In this document: positions 12,338 to 25,310 of the stretch, in pieces
How positions within the stretch are numbered: the first letter of the stretch is position 1
How the letters are laid out: each line of letters opens with the position of its first letter
Assembly (NCBI RefSeq): GCF_004193775.1
Contig: NC_041021.1
Location: 8,004,651 to 8,068,650, forward strand
Direction of reading: 5' to 3'
Source: Glycine soja
Taxonomy: Eukaryota > Streptophyta > Magnoliopsida > Fabales > Fabaceae
Length of the DNA: 64,000 nt
Program-made: the position numbers and the translations under genes
The notes under the pieces: model-generated
The model's database searches: none
What the model saw: the letters and a program-made list of their open reading frames with translations, nothing else
What the model was told of the DNA's origin: nothing

Positions 12338-12590
12338 GGTTTAATTAATGTTTTAATTCCTGAATTTCGAGAGTGTGTTTTTTTACCTAAAATTTAAAAA
12401 TGTTATTTTTAATACTTGAATTTAGACAAATTATTTTTTTAATTTCTTGATATAATAAATTAACACTTTAAATTTATTATGTCAGGATTAAAAAAATAAT
12501 TTATCAAAATTTAGAAACTAAAAATAATATTTTAAAATTTTAAAGATTAAAAAAGTCATACTTCCAAATTTTGACACTGTAATTAAACCT
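12338..12590. mobile_element. Near-palindromic MITE upstream of SCAB1
   Basis: The left end GGTTTAATTAATG is mirrored by the right end CTGTAATTAAACC, and the arms stay complementary inward through about 110 bp, for example AATTATTTTTTTAAT and AATAAATTTAAAGTG on the opposite strand. The whole element is about 250 bp and AT-rich, typical of a MITE. It sits directly upstream of the SCAB1 leader region. Confidence 0.7.
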
Positions 12591-13353
12591 GTTCAAAAAT
12601 TAAAAGAAAAAAAAAAGGGGAAAGAAGTGTGAGTAAACGGTGAAGAGTGGGTCCCGCGAAAGAGTTTTGAGTTTAAAGCATAATAAGGAATGGACAGAGA
12701 GGAGAATAGAGTATCCAACATACATGGAAACACTGCAACAAAAAACGCCAACACTTAAAACACAAACTTGTTTAGGGGCCACACCCTCTCTCTCTCGGGC
12801 GCCATTCTCTTTTTTCCTTTCAAAAAGCAAAGCTACCATCTTTCTTTCCATATTCTCTCTCTCATTGTTACCCTGTTGGTGGATAGCAAAACTTCAGCAA
12901 CCCTTTTGCATCTGATCTAAGAATCCCAACCTCAAGTACCCATTTTTTGTCATTTCATGATCTGTAAGTTCAAGTTTTTGTTTTTGTCTTTTTTTAGTTA
13001 GCTTGCTTTTCCCTATTGCTCCAACTCAGAAAAAAAAGAAAGAAAGAAAAGAAAATGTGATAAGAAGCAGGATTAGGGTTTAGTTTCATTGTTACAAGCT
13101 GTCAGATTTTGCTTTTGATTTGAACTAGGTTAGTGGACAGAGTGGAGTGGTGGTATCTCAATTTATTAGTTTCTGATTTTGGAGTATTTTTTTTTGTTCT
13201 GTTTATGCACATCTGTGAGTGAATGCTTTTTTTTTTCTTTTAGTTTGTTTTTAAAGATTCATTGGACGGCTTTAAGTGGAATGTAATCTGCTCAGTTATT
13301 GTTGCTAAAGACTGCATTTTTATTGTGATTGGCAGAGGTTATAGTTCGTGAAA
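12591..13353 (+). promoter_or_regulatory. SCAB1 promoter-proximal region and 5' UTR with a leader intron
   Basis: Pyrimidine-rich sequence with CTCTCTCTCTC at about 12786 and CTCTCTCTCATTG near 12854 looks like a plant leader. A good donor (GTAAGT at 12964) and an acceptor (TTGGCAG ending 13335) define a 372-bp intron just upstream of the start codon. No convincing TATA box was found, so the transcription start is unknown. Open frames here on either strand are not credible genes. Confidence 0.55.
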
Positions 13354-16300
13354 ATGACGAGGATGACCCGTGATTTTGGGGATACTATGCAAAAAGATGC
13401 AGTGCCGGCGGTGTCGGCTGATATAATATTTGCTTCTCTTCGGTTTCCTAATTACAAAATCGGAGTTAACAATCAGATCATGGAGACAAAGGATAGTCCA
13501 AAAGTGCTATCTATGAAGGAGGTTGTTGCGCGAGAGACTGCACAGCTGTTGGACCAGCAGAAACGCCTGTCGGTTCGCGATCTTGCCAGTAAATTTGAGA
13601 AGGGTTTGGCAGCTGCAGCTAAGTTGTCCGAAGAGGTCATCATTTTTATATTTAAAATTCTACTTAATTTTTTAATACCTATGTAATGCCTTTGTTTTGG
13701 AGGGCATTTCAACTTGAGAATTGTATCATATAATTTTTTTTAACTGTTTAAATTGAAATTATCAGTGCTTACAATTTGCAAAGAATTTCATGTTGCTATC
13801 ATAACTAGGTTGTTTGTTTGCTGGTGAAATTCAGGCTAGACTCAGAGAAGCAGCTTCACTGGAAAAGCATGTTCTTTTGAAGAAGCTTCGAGATGCACTG
13901 CAATCCTTAAAAGGGAGAGTGGCAGGAAGAAACAAGGATGATGTAGCAGAAGCTATTGCTATGGTTGGCTCCTTTTTTAGATCAGGCTTTTCAAATTTAT
14001 TCAGTTATTTGATAAATAATTCATATGAAGCTGATAATATAATGTAAAGTCATGTTCATTATACTTCAATCAACGAGCACCTTTTCCTCTCTAAAAGTTA
14101 AATTCCTTGGGGGAGTGGGAGGGGAAGGGATCATTGGGCTCAATTAAGTTGGATCCTTAAAGTTTAAAAAACAAAAAAAGAAAGGAAGACTGGAGAGTAT
14201 ATTTGGCATATGCTAGAATTCCATATATTGTGCTCTTTGTTCATTTTTAAGGATCTATTTAAATAGTAATACTTTCTTGCTACAGGCCAGTGTCGTGTCT
14301 GACCCCCATCATGTAAAATGGAAAACACAATACTTAAACTTAATGCTAACTGCTAATTGGTGATGAGAAGATATGAATGCTTGAAATCATATATACAATA
14401 GATGACAGTATTTGATAACTGATATAATCTTATACTATACAGATTAAATGTAAAATGGTTTGATTCATACCTCTATGACTATGAGATGATTGGCAAGTAT
14501 TGTAGACTGACTGTAGGTACCCTGCAATTACTACACTATATACATGAGGATAAATGACCAACATGGCAGACCATCTACAATCAACCTAGACTGTCTTACA
14601 ACAGAATTTTAGAGTCATATGTGAATTATGGGTAGTGGACGGTGGCTAATGAATTAGTTTATGAATTATTTTATCTTGAGAAGATAAGATAATTGTTTGT
14701 CTGGAGGTATGAACGTGAGTTTGTGTTTGAGATATTTGAGGATACTTCTCTTCAATTGTCCTTCCTAGAGTTCTTGTTTGTGTACCACTATGTGAGTACT
14801 TCTTCCTTATTGTCAATATTCTTGAGAATTTTCTGTGCCCTTTAAACTCAATTTTGTTTGATAAGTGGTTGCTCTAAATATTAGCAAGAGCTTTTTGCTG
14901 GAGGTCTAGTATGTGAGTCATGGCCTTTTGTTAGCAATGATTGGTTGCGTCATGCATTTTTAATAGATTGTTTAAGTTTTAGTGTGCAGCAAGTTATCCT
15001 ATTAATGTTAGACTTGCTGATTCATTTTAGGTCATGGGAAACTCTTAAGTGTAAAATAATTGCCACAGTATGGTGCAGTTGGTGAATAAGGAATGAGTAA
15101 TAATTCCAGTATAAGATAGATCAAAGTATCATTCTCTTGGTGTTTATATTTTTCTAAAGGAGTTGCATCAACAAATATCCAACATGATTGCAGAGCACTT
15201 GTATTTTGATGTTCTTTTTGTTCTGTCAAGATGGATCAGAATAAACACTGCAGGGAGGGTGTTCATAGTAGGGATGGATGGGGAGTGAATGGAAATACAT
15301 TGATAACAAAATACGGGATAGTTTTTCTTTAAATCACAAATTTGCATTGTCTCATATTTTCTGATTTATATAATAGATTCATTGTTCCACCTCTCCTGCA
15401 CAGAAGTTACAATCTTCTACTGATCATTTATTCTTGCACTCAGTTTATTTGTGATTTTAATAAGCTGTAGCTTATTTGGTGCATTCTGCAGGTTGAAGCT
15501 CTAGCAGTTCAATTGACTCAAAGGGAAGGGGAATTAATACAAGAGAAGTCTGAGGTGAAGAAGCTAACAAATTTTCTTAAGCAGGTGATGCTAATTTCTT
15601 TTACTTTTTCCTTTTGAGATAAAAGCAGAAATTTGATAAGAAATAAAAAAAAGTTTGATAACAATAAGAAGGGAATATTAATATTCTCTCTAAACTCAGC
15701 GGCAAAAGAAAGAAAAACATGACTAGCAATAACATTAATATAAAACAGCACTCTGATCCCTCTCCATGTCTGCTAGAAATTCCTAAAACTACTATAACAT
15801 CCCTTAATAAATTTGTCACGAATATTTCCTTAAAACTTCTAAGTGCTTTGCTTCAACTGCAGACATCAAAGGACAAGATAAACTGTTCTGTACACTGCCA
15901 TAAATAAACGAGCATAATATTTCTGGGTCTAAGAGAGACTAGATTATTGCACAATGATCTGAGAGAATTTGTGATTTCAATATCAACCCAGCCGATTTGT
16001 AGTTATTACATATAAGTATAACAATGTATAGGCAATATGAAACAAAAAATTGTGTGCTGCCACTTTGTCTGTCTATCTGTCTATTGTCTATCTAATTTGT
16101 CTGGGGAATGAAACCTCTCAAAGTCTATTTCTATCCAACATTTTATCAGCATTATGTATCATTCTATTCATTCGTTATGAATGAATGGAAGAGTGATCAA
16201 AGAAACTTTCTTTTCCACTGTTGAGAGTTTATATTCATTTGTAGGCTTCTGAAGATGCAAAGAAACTTGTGAATGAAGAAAGAGCTTTTGCTCGTTTTGA

Positions 16301-19300
16301 AATAGAAAATGCCAGAGCAGCAGTTCAGAGAGTGGAGGAAGCACTTCAGGAGCATGAGAGAATGTCTCAAGCTTCAGGGAAGCAGGTTTGGATCTTTCCT
16401 TCTGCCATAATGTTAAGTGCATCTTATTTATTATCAATTATTTTCTTTCTAATTTCAATACATTTGTTTTAAATTTATGATATATGGAATTATTAGTGAA
16501 TAAAAATTTCTTCATGTTTTATTTTGTCCTTTATTGAGGTAGGTCCAGGGTAGTTTGCATGATGTAAAGTTATCTGTTGGGAATTTAGTTCTTTTTGACT
16601 TTAGGGCATTGTTTGTTTCTTTTGGTTTGGATGACGTTTCTGATGTCAAATATCTGGTGGTTGTCTCAATATGGGATATTCCTTGTTAGAGGTATTTCCG
16701 TTCTATATCGTTGTCTTCTTTACATTATGCACCATAAAAGAATACAGTACTCTATTCATGATTCTAAATCTAGTCTTTCCTGGGATTTTCCTTATGAAGA
16801 AAACTGAATGTTTGGCAGAGTAATGTGATTCAATCCCTCTTGCTTTTGCTTACATTACTCTTTTTTTCCTATCAACAAATTGATTTTCAACATTTTGAAC
16901 TGTCTCCTAACATGGAGAGGTTTTCTTATGACAACCTCATTTGAAAATCTAAACTCCCTGTATACCTATGGCACAAATCTTTGTCTTCACTTAACTTTTA
17001 TAAGTGATTTCTTCTGTTTCTTTTTAAAAATTTGGGGATGAAACAAGGATACCAGATGGGTAGCATTATGCCGCTTTTGAATTTCTTTTCTTTGGTGTAT
17101 GTGGTTGGAAAAAAATGTGTTTTTTGAAGGGCCAATTTTTTACCATAGATCTGCTTTGTCACAGTGCTTATTGGTTCTCTTTTGTGCTATGTTCATGACT
17201 GTTTCAAAGGTGTTTACATCATTTCTGGTGTATGGAAAGAGTGGACAGCCTTATGCATTCTTGAATCTTGATTCTTTTCCTCTATTTTTTTAATATTCCC
17301 CTAATTGTACTTTACTCACTTTCTCTTGTATATTTTTTTATTCTATAAGAAATTATCAAATAAGAAAAACTCTTCAATAATCATGATATTGATTGGTTGC
17401 ATTGAAAATATAACTGTTGATATTGCAGTGCTGCATCAAGTAAGTAATTTTCATTTTAACAAAATTTATTCCTATGGGAACTTTAGGATCTGGAACAGTT
17501 AATGAAGGAAGTTCAAGAGGCCCGGAGAATCAAAATGCTGCATCAGCCAAGCAAGGTATACATTGTACCTTTTTTCATTTATCTCTTGTCGTAGATCAAT
17601 TATTATTTTAAATGCTCTTTTTTCTTCATTGTAGTTCCCTGACCCAACCTCTACTTTTTAAGTTTTCGTCAATACTTATTGGCAACGTATTTTGTATGTT
17701 CTCTTCTATAATTAGTGCCACCATATTTTGGTATGCCAGTATGCTTGGGCTGTTGACTTTCTTATTCATTATAAAGAGGTTGGACTGGAGCCTTGGAGGT
17801 GGTGATGAAATTCTTGAGATATGAGGAAAATACTTTGTATATTTGAAGACATTAGATTATAAATTTTCTAGCCCTTTTTTCTGTATTTGGTTAAAGTTTG
17901 AGTTATCTCAGTCTTCTTGAGACCGTTGATTTGTTTGTCTTGCTGGTTTTCACGAATAGCTGGTTGGTTGTACTGTTATGTACAATTGATGTATGATCAC
18001 TTAAAGCTAGCAAAACAAGATAAAGAATTTGAATCAGTCCAATATATTACATCTATGAAGGTGTAGAGTGGATCTAGAACAAGGGCATTTCAGGGAGTGT
18101 ATTTGGTTATGGCTGTGGTATTTTGTCTTTTAAATACATTATTGCTATTATTTTCCTATGTTGAAATTGCCTTCTTCTGACTATTTTCTTAGCCACATAT
18201 CATATTTTTATGATATTAACACTTCATTGCTATTTTAAGGAAATGAAGACATTATGTATTGATTTTAGGTTATGGATATGGAACATGAGCTTCGAGCATT
18301 GAGGGCTCAACTTGCAGAGAAGTCTAGACTTTATCTTCGTCTACAAAAGGAGGTATGCCTATTATCTTATGTCATTTTGAAGTGGTTGTGATTTTTTTTG
18401 TCATTAACTGATTCTATAAAATATTAATACACTGTTTGATGTACAAGACTTTAGGAAGTGTTAGTTTATTCTGCAGTATGTGATATGTGTGTATGTATGT
18501 TGATATGTGATTGTGTACGCACAGAAGCATCTTACTGTCAAATTCTCAAATCTAATATGAGCATCACTTGTTGAAAATTATGAAAAAAATGAAATAAAAT
18601 ATATTCAAATCTTCTATATTCCTTTGGCTATAATATGAGATATAGACTTGGGGGTTTTCAAAGGTCTTCTATGGAAATGGTTATTGTTTGGACATCATTA
18701 TTAAAGCATCTTTTGTTTGAAGCGAATGATTTGTTTTTTTGATAAAATTGTGGAGTGATGTGATGTCTTCCATAGTAATTTATCACTGATTTTCTTCCAT
18801 TTCACTTTTCAGTTAGCAAGAGCAAAGAAAGGAGAGGAAAATGCTCCCCATTTATATGAATTAGAAGGAACTGAAATGTTAGGTTCATATTTGCAAATTC
18901 AACCTTGCTCTGATAATGTCCCTGAACTTTCAGAATGTTCAATTCAGTGGTATCGTGTATCAACAGAAGGTGCCAACAAGGAACTTATTTCAGGTACAAA
19001 TTCCAAAGGTTTTGCACTTTGAATGATGAATAGCTTTTTTAAGCCAACCTGTTATGTTGGATTGACTTTTTCTTAATGCTGATCATGGAAATCAATTGGC
19101 TCATTACTTACACTGTTATCTACCTCTTGTATTTGGGTATTGATATTAACTTAACATTCATGTTTTGCTGTGACACTTCTATCCATAGTGATTGCTGATT
19201 ATAGAATTATAGCAAGTCAAGAAACTTCTAACTATTCTTAGTGGGACAAAATACTCCAAATATAAAATTGATATACTCTTTTTGATAACATGCCTCTACT

Positions 19301-22300
19301 AATTTATGACAGAAACTGGATTAGAAACTAGAAAAAGAAATGAATTTTTATTTAGTACTCAGGGATTCAGGGTATTGAAGAGATCCTGTTCTCTCCCCAC
19401 TCTCTAAGAGTACAATCCATTCTCAACCTCCCTTATTTATAGGCAACATGTCTTATTCAAACTATCTAACCTAACTAAGTAATGTAACTATGTAACGGGG
19501 GTTACCTTTTAACTTATTATTATTTTTAGCATCATATTTATTGCTTTACAGCAAGAAGAGTTACTTTTTTCCTCAAAAAATCCCACTTTCATTGCTACTT
19601 GCTGAAACTATTATTCTGACAAACTTTTTGGCTTCAAAGTATATGCCTACATGATTACTGTCTTATCTGCATATATCAGGTTGCTTCTTAAGTGTTCCAC
19701 CTTTCCTATACAAAGCATTGTGAACTATTAACTGAACACAAATCTTCAAACATCAAAGTAAAAGAGGAATAGGCGATTATATTACTAACAAAATGGGAAA
19801 GTGATCATTGTTCCGGTGATGCATTTTATTTTGTGCCTTATCAATACAATTCTCTTTGGAAATTGGAATTATCTCGATGGGATATTTATCTTTTCTTGAA
19901 GAACTCCTCTCCCTGAACTTACTCGTTTACTGCTCTCTACCTGTTTAATTTGTGAACATAAATAATAACTGGTTTCATTTACCCTTTATATTATAGAAAA
20001 CTAGATGGCACCAGAAAAAGATAAATGAAACTGTGTTTCCAAAGTATTCTGAAGCAACCTCCATATTAGCAGTCTCTTTCTGTTGTGTCATTCACTTCCA
20101 CAAATGTGCTGTACCTCAGATTATCACCAATACCCTTGTTGATGTCTTCCTTCCTTTTAGATGTCACCTTTCCGATTGAAGGAGCAAATTTTTTGTCATT
20201 ATCCTTCTCTCTATCAATAAGTCTGAGTTTTCTATTTGCTAAGCAAAATTCTTGTTGGTTAAATATTTTATTGTAGATGTTCACAATGATTGTTTGTTAT
20301 AAACTATTTTCTTATGATTCATAGCATGTGATTTTGTTTTTGTGGCTATTATACAATATACATATTGTTAGCCAATCTTAACTGTTGTAAGGGCTTAATC
20401 TATAAGGTGTACCATTTGAGATGCATTGTGGTGGAATATTGATTATATGCCATATCTAGCATCTTTTCTATCCTTGCCTATCATGTAATACGACTTTTCT
20501 TTTCTCAGGAGCTAACAAGTCAGTTTATGCCCCCGAGCCTTTTGATGTTGGACGCGTATTGCAGGTTGATATTATTTTAGAGGGCCACCAGATCACATTG
20601 TCAACCACTGGTCCAATTGATCCAGGTTGGGTTCCCATGCCAAGTTGTACACTTTTAATTTAGTATTCATTCACAAGTATCATTTCTATGTATTTTCTTA
20701 TATTTAAATATTTATAAATTTTTGTATTATCAATTTAAATAGGTGGACTTGGTTCTTTGTCCAATCAAGTTGAAAAAATCATTTTATATTCTTTTTCAGC
20801 TGCTGGTTTGGGAACCTATGTAGAGGCACTTGTGCGAAAACATGACACCGAATTTAATGTATGTTAACTTTTATCTCTGCTAATTGTATACAAACATCTA
20901 TCTGAACTTATCATTCTAATTATCAGTTTATAAGTTTGTCTTGTACATGTGATTTCTATTTTGTAGCTCATTTGACCATACCATGTTATTGTGCAATGGG
21001 CATGAATAGATTTAGTTGCACAATTGCATTCACTATAAAGGGGATAGATTGGTTAATTCAAAATGGGATACATCTGCTGAAAACATAAACTACTTCTAAG
21101 TTGTTAGCAAGGAGGGAAAGCTAGAGTCTACAAAGGGAATACATTGACTCGACTTGCCAGGCCTCCAACTCCTTTATTTATATTAGGATTAGTTTAAACA
21201 CAGATAATACACACTAGCCAGACTTATGTACTAATCTTAACCCAAATAGACAGGCCCATAACTAACATATTTTAATTCTAACGTGAGTAAACAACAGTGT
21301 TGTCAGCGCATTCTATTCTGGTGCTTGTAATGGGGGTTTGACCAACAAACAAAATTGCTTTTATCTTGTGCCTTATGTTATGTACAATATCGTGGTGAGA
21401 CAATTATTGGGTTTTTTTTTGCTAATAGAAAAACTTAAAAAGCTGATATTAGTTGAATTGGTTTTGCCGTGATGGTGATTCTTGCAAAGGAGCCTTGTGC
21501 TGAAGTAATTCTTGTGACTGCATAAGGCAAAACAACCAACTCTTAGGTTTACAGGGTGTTATTGTTGAAAAATCTATAATTCTTAGATCAATACTTTAAT
21601 TAAGGCTAACCTTCTAAGTTGTGTGGTTCCTTGGCATTGCATCAAAGTATGATTGACCAGGTGAGTCTGATTTTCAGAATTATCAGTTGCTTAAACTAAT
21701 ATGTCTAATAGTTTTTTGACATGATAGAGTCTCTTTGACTGAGTAGTCTTGTGCCATCCTAGTCACCACCAATCTCGTTAAAATCTCAATACAAGCTGCT
21801 AGTAAGTTGTGAGCTTGTTTTGCAGTTGTGATTTTTATGTTTGAGCAGTGTTCTCACCAACTGTATATGGTTCCATGCTTGTCCCTCCTCTCTTTTAAAC
21901 AAATTTCAATTAAAAGTAGTGTCTGATTTTCATTAACTGTTGCTTTGTGTTGCACTTAATTAACATTTCAATGTAAGAAGTTTTAGAAAATATGGTCATA
22001 TTCTTTGGTTATAGTAAACTGCAGCTGTCACTTTGTTTTCAATGTAAGAAGTTTTAGAGCATGGTCAAAATCAGTGACAATAATAATAGTTTAATTTAAC
22101 ACTTTGCAGGTGGTAGTAACTCAGACTGGCTCAGACCATCCAAATGAATCTATTCATGTACTTCATGTTGGAAAGATGAGGATGAAGCTCTGTAAAGGAA
22201 AGACAACAATTGCCAAAGAATACTATTCTAGTTTCATGCAGGTATTTCAAATTGTGGGCGCTCGGTTATTGATAATTATTGGTGACAACTCAAATTGAGG

Positions 22301-23254
22301 GCGAGCCCTGGTGCAGCGGTAAAGTTGTGCCTTGGTGACCTGTTGGTCATGGGTTCGAATCCGGAAACAGCCTCTTTGCATATGCAAGGGTAAGGCTGCG
22401 TACAACATCCCTCCCCCATACCTTCGCATAGCGAAGAGCCTCTGGGCAATGGGGTACGAAGTTTTTTATCATTCTGTAGCTTGTGTGGTCTTGGTAAATA
22501 AGGAAAGTACCCATACATTTACTTTGTGATAAATACTGTTTCTAACCTTTTTCACTTACCTTTTCATGGCAGTCTATATACCTTGAACAATGTAGCTATC
22601 TTTCTGTATGAAAATATCTTTAGGCTTTTCTGTTCAAGATTTTGATATTTTCGTTTCTTTGTCTTGTTTGTTGCTATGCACTAAAATATGGTGCTTTCTT
22701 GTTTTCTTTAGCTTTGTGGAGTTCGAGGAGGTGGGAATGCTGCAGCACAGGCAGTCTTTTGGCAACCAAAGCAAGGCCTTTCTTTTGTATTAGCTTTTGA
22801 GTCAGAGCGAGAAAGGAATGCAGCCATCATGCTTGCAAGAAGATTTGCATTTGACTGTAATGTATGTCTCCCTAAAGAATTTACACTAGATTTATGCTGA
22901 GACAGATTTGGCTCTTTTAAGCTGCATGTTGCACTTTAGAAATGTTGAAGTGCGGAATGATAGCTATTGATTGAAAGATCTTTCGAACAACTTCCTGTTT
23001 CGTTATACATGTGTATGTGTTTTATTACAATCTCAATAGTTAATTTTTCAATCAACAGCTATCATCTACATCCTACACTCTACCCTTTAAGGTGCATCTC
23101 ACAATTTAGAGGAGCCGAATCCGATGATCATATCTTTTTGAATTGAAGCATTCATCTTTCATTTCTATCATTTTCTAACCAAGTCTTCATTGCTAAATTT
23201 CTAATGCAGATTATTCTTGCTGGACCTGATCACAAAGCTCCATTAGAAACATAA
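13354..23254 (+). CDS. SCAB1: Stomatal closure-related actin-binding protein (SCAB1-like), 12 coding exons
   Basis: Coding exons: 13354-13635, 13835-13963, 15492-15584, 16245-16385, 17487-17555, 18269-18352, 18813-18993, 20509-20625, 20800-20858, 22110-22241, 22712-22861, 23210-23254. All have GT-AG borders and join in frame to 493 codons, close to the roughly 496 residues of Arabidopsis SCAB1. The start MTRMTRDFGD matches that family; no other ATG in frame is upstream. Residues 1-94 hold conserved N-terminal blocks (VPAVSAD, SMKEVVARETAQLLDQQKRL). Residues about 95-280 are coiled-coil (RAFARFEIENARAAVQRVEE, QEARRIKMLHQPS). Residues about 280-493 are the fused Ig-PH region (SVYAPEPFDVGRV, KEYYSSFMQLCGVRGGGNAA, SERERNAAIMLARRFA). 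Known family role: plant-specific protein that binds, bundles and stabilises actin filaments and tunes stomatal closing. The first coding intron has a weak donor (GTCATC). No break was seen. Function is inferred from similarity. Confidence 0.95.
22297..22470 (+). mobile_element. Au-like SINE in a SCAB1 intron
   Basis: The segment begins GAGGGCGAGCCCTGGTGCAG, with a tRNA-type A-box region (GGTGCAGCGGTAAAG), and has a pol III B box (GGTTCGAATCC) about 55 bp in. It continues with CTTTGCATATGCAAGGGTAA and ends near GCAATGGGGTACG plus a T-run. This matches what is known of the Au SINE family, widespread in flowering plants including legumes. It lies in the intron between the 10th and 11th coding exons, in gene sense. 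Target duplications were not clear. Confidence 0.85.
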
Positions 23255-24088
23255 TGGGACCTTGGATATTATTTTCTCAACTGTAATTATTTGAGTTTTC
23301 CTTGTATTATAAGTGTGTAACAGTGAAATATGCCTTTGGATTGTGCTAAGGATTCATACCTTGAGGTCTGAATTCCTTTATTCAATTTTTTTTTCACCAA
23401 CACCAGGGCATGTTTTTGTTTGCCTTTGTGAGTGACATTAGATAAAATTTTTAGAGCTTACATTATGGAATTGGTGAAAGCTATGTCCAGTGTTTGAGGT
23501 GCTAATTGATTGTATTTGATTGATCCTATTACTGTCAAAATTCTCTCTCTATTAGATTTGTCTTCGGATATATACTTCCATCGTGAACAAGAATTTTTGT
23601 GAAACTTCCTCAATATGCAATGTTCTATAGCTACATTTACTTCAAGGATTGAAATACCGTTGAAGACAATACATGGAGAATTAAAAACCGTTGAAAAAAA
23701 ATAGAATTAAAATTTTATAAAATAACTTGCTCAAGTAGCAGCATTCACCACATGTAAGTTGTGGAAGAAGATTTGAATATTGGGTCCGTCATAATCATAA
23801 AATTGTTGTTGGAGCGGTAAAAAATAAAAAGCATATCTTTTATTGGATAAAGTTATAATTTTAAAGATAGTTGAAATCTGGTTTAAATTATCATCAAAGA
23901 TTAAATTGATTCATCTTTAAAGAAGAAAGATATAGATAAAATTAAATTATCTTATCTTTCTATGTATCAATATCAAACATGTAAACAAACATCTCCCTCT
24001 AGCCTATATAATAAACTAGTTTCTTCTCAAAATTTACAGAATGCTATTCACAGTTTAGTTTTTCGTAGCATATTCATACTCAGATAGA
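23255..24088. other. SCAB1 3' flank and RING gene upstream region
   Basis: The first few hundred bases should hold the SCAB1 3' UTR; no canonical AATAAA lies near the stop. From about 23810 the sequence is the first copy of a duplicated upstream block that recurs at about 25980-26242 and, partly, at 25793-25960. Confidence 0.5.
24005..24012 (+). promoter_or_regulatory. TATA box of the first RING-H2 gene
   Basis: TATATAAT lies in the context AGCCTATATAATAAACTAG, about 80 bp before the ATG, a normal distance for a plant gene with a short leader. The matching segment is deleted in the duplicated upstream region of the second RING gene. Confidence 0.65.
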
Positions 24089-24721
24089 ATGGAACGGCAA
24101 CACTACTCCTATCGTGTGTCAAGGTTGAATGATCAACACACCACGCTAATGCCGGGTGATATTTTCAAATTTGATATTGGAGTTTTATATGACACCTTGC
24201 TATACCCATTTCCTTCTCAGTCCATATCCAGCTACAACTTCTTTCATGAGGGTCAAGATATCTTACGGACAGTGTTGGGCGCGCACTTCTCCGTTGAATG
24301 TCTTGACGAAATAACAGAGAAGATCGTATGCACTGTTCGAGAATTGTTTCAAGTTGATACCGTTCCTCCTCCTCCTCCTTCGGAATTTCAATGCCGAGAG
24401 ATCCCTTTGTTTGTGAAAATTTTCATATTAAACAATGGTGTGCGTGCAGCTGCAGTGGAGGAAGAGTCCACACAGTGTTCTAGGATGATTTCGGCATCCA
24501 ATGAAGCCATCCAGAGTTCGTTGAAGAAATGTATGGTTACGACACAGAGTGAATCTTGTTGTCCTATCTGTTTGGAAGAGTTGAATATCAATGCTGAGAG
24601 CTACACAATGCCATGCCATCATCTGTTTCATTTGAAATGTATTGTTTCATGGCTGCAAACTAGTCATGTATGCCCCTTGTGTCGTTACCCTTTGCCAACC
24701 CAAAAAAAAAAACTAACATGA
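24089..24721 (+). CDS. RING-H2 finger protein, putative E3 ubiquitin ligase
   Basis: An intronless 210-residue protein. The C-terminal RING-H2 is complete: C158, C161, C176, H178, H181, C184, C195, C198, giving C-X2-C-X14-C-X1-H-X2-H-X2-C-X10-C-X2-C. A Trp in ISWL-like position (VSWLQ) fits E2-binding RING fingers. The N-terminal 150 residues have no recognised domain; residues 93-97 are a proline run and no membrane segment is evident. RING-H2 proteins of this kind usually act as single-subunit ubiquitin ligases; the substrate is unknown. The ATG is supported by the conserved start MERQ in the downstream copy and by a TATA box 80 bp upstream. It is the intact member of a tandem duplication with the copy at 26243-26868. 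Confidence 0.85.
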   Translation: MERQHYSYRVSRLNDQHTTLMPGDIFKFDIGVLYDTLLYPFPSQSISSYNFFHEGQDILRTVLGAHFSVECLDEITEKIVCTVRELFQVDTVPPPPPSEFQCREIPLFVKIFILNNGVRAAAVEEESTQCSRMISASNEAIQSSLKKCMVTTQSESCCPICLEELNINAESYTMPCHHLFHLKCIVSWLQTSHVCPLCRYPLPTQKKKLT

Positions 24722-25310
24722 ATGCTAGAATTATGATAGAAATTCTGTTATATTCATGTAACGTCGCTTCTTGATTTGTAATAGGATCACTCATTTGTTT
24801 GATAAACTATATATGTTATCAAGATTACAAAATACATTCTGTTATTCAATTGAATGAACTGTTTTGGTTCCTATTAGTGTCAAGAATATCAAAAGGCTGT
24901 AATTTGTGTGCCGAAATCCTGAATTTTAAACTCCTACTTTTGTTTGAATTGTATGATGCTTGCTATTCTGACATAAAAATCGGTCAAATTTACTAACTTA
25001 TAAGTTATAACCTGCAACATATATTAAGTCTTATCCAGAAAAAAGTTGTTGCCATATTATTTTACTCTGTAAGGTGTTTCCAAAACTTGGTGGCCATAAC
25101 AACATATCTAACAATAATAGATAGAGTGAAACTAAAACATTGGCCTTGTTTCTTTTGCGAGTTTTCTGCATCCTCGGTCGCTGTTAAATTTGTCAGTGTT
25201 ACTGCCTGATTAAATTTTAGCTGAAAAAAGAAAAATTATACCTTATTTATAATTTCATGGAAAATCTGGTCAGACTTGTGTATAAAGACATATAACAATA
25301 TTATAAGATT

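Noticed and set aside
12600..12915. Overlapping open frames on both strands upstream of SCAB1
   Set aside because: They fall in purine/pyrimidine-rich leader sequence, have no domains and conflict with the SCAB1 promoter and 5' UTR.
13473..13712. Minus-strand 79-codon frame
   Set aside because: It is antisense to the first SCAB1 coding exon, whose plus-strand protein is strongly conserved.
22316..22365. A tRNA gene suggested by the B box GGTTCGAATCC
   Set aside because: No cloverleaf or acceptor stem can be formed; the sequence fits a tRNA-derived SINE.
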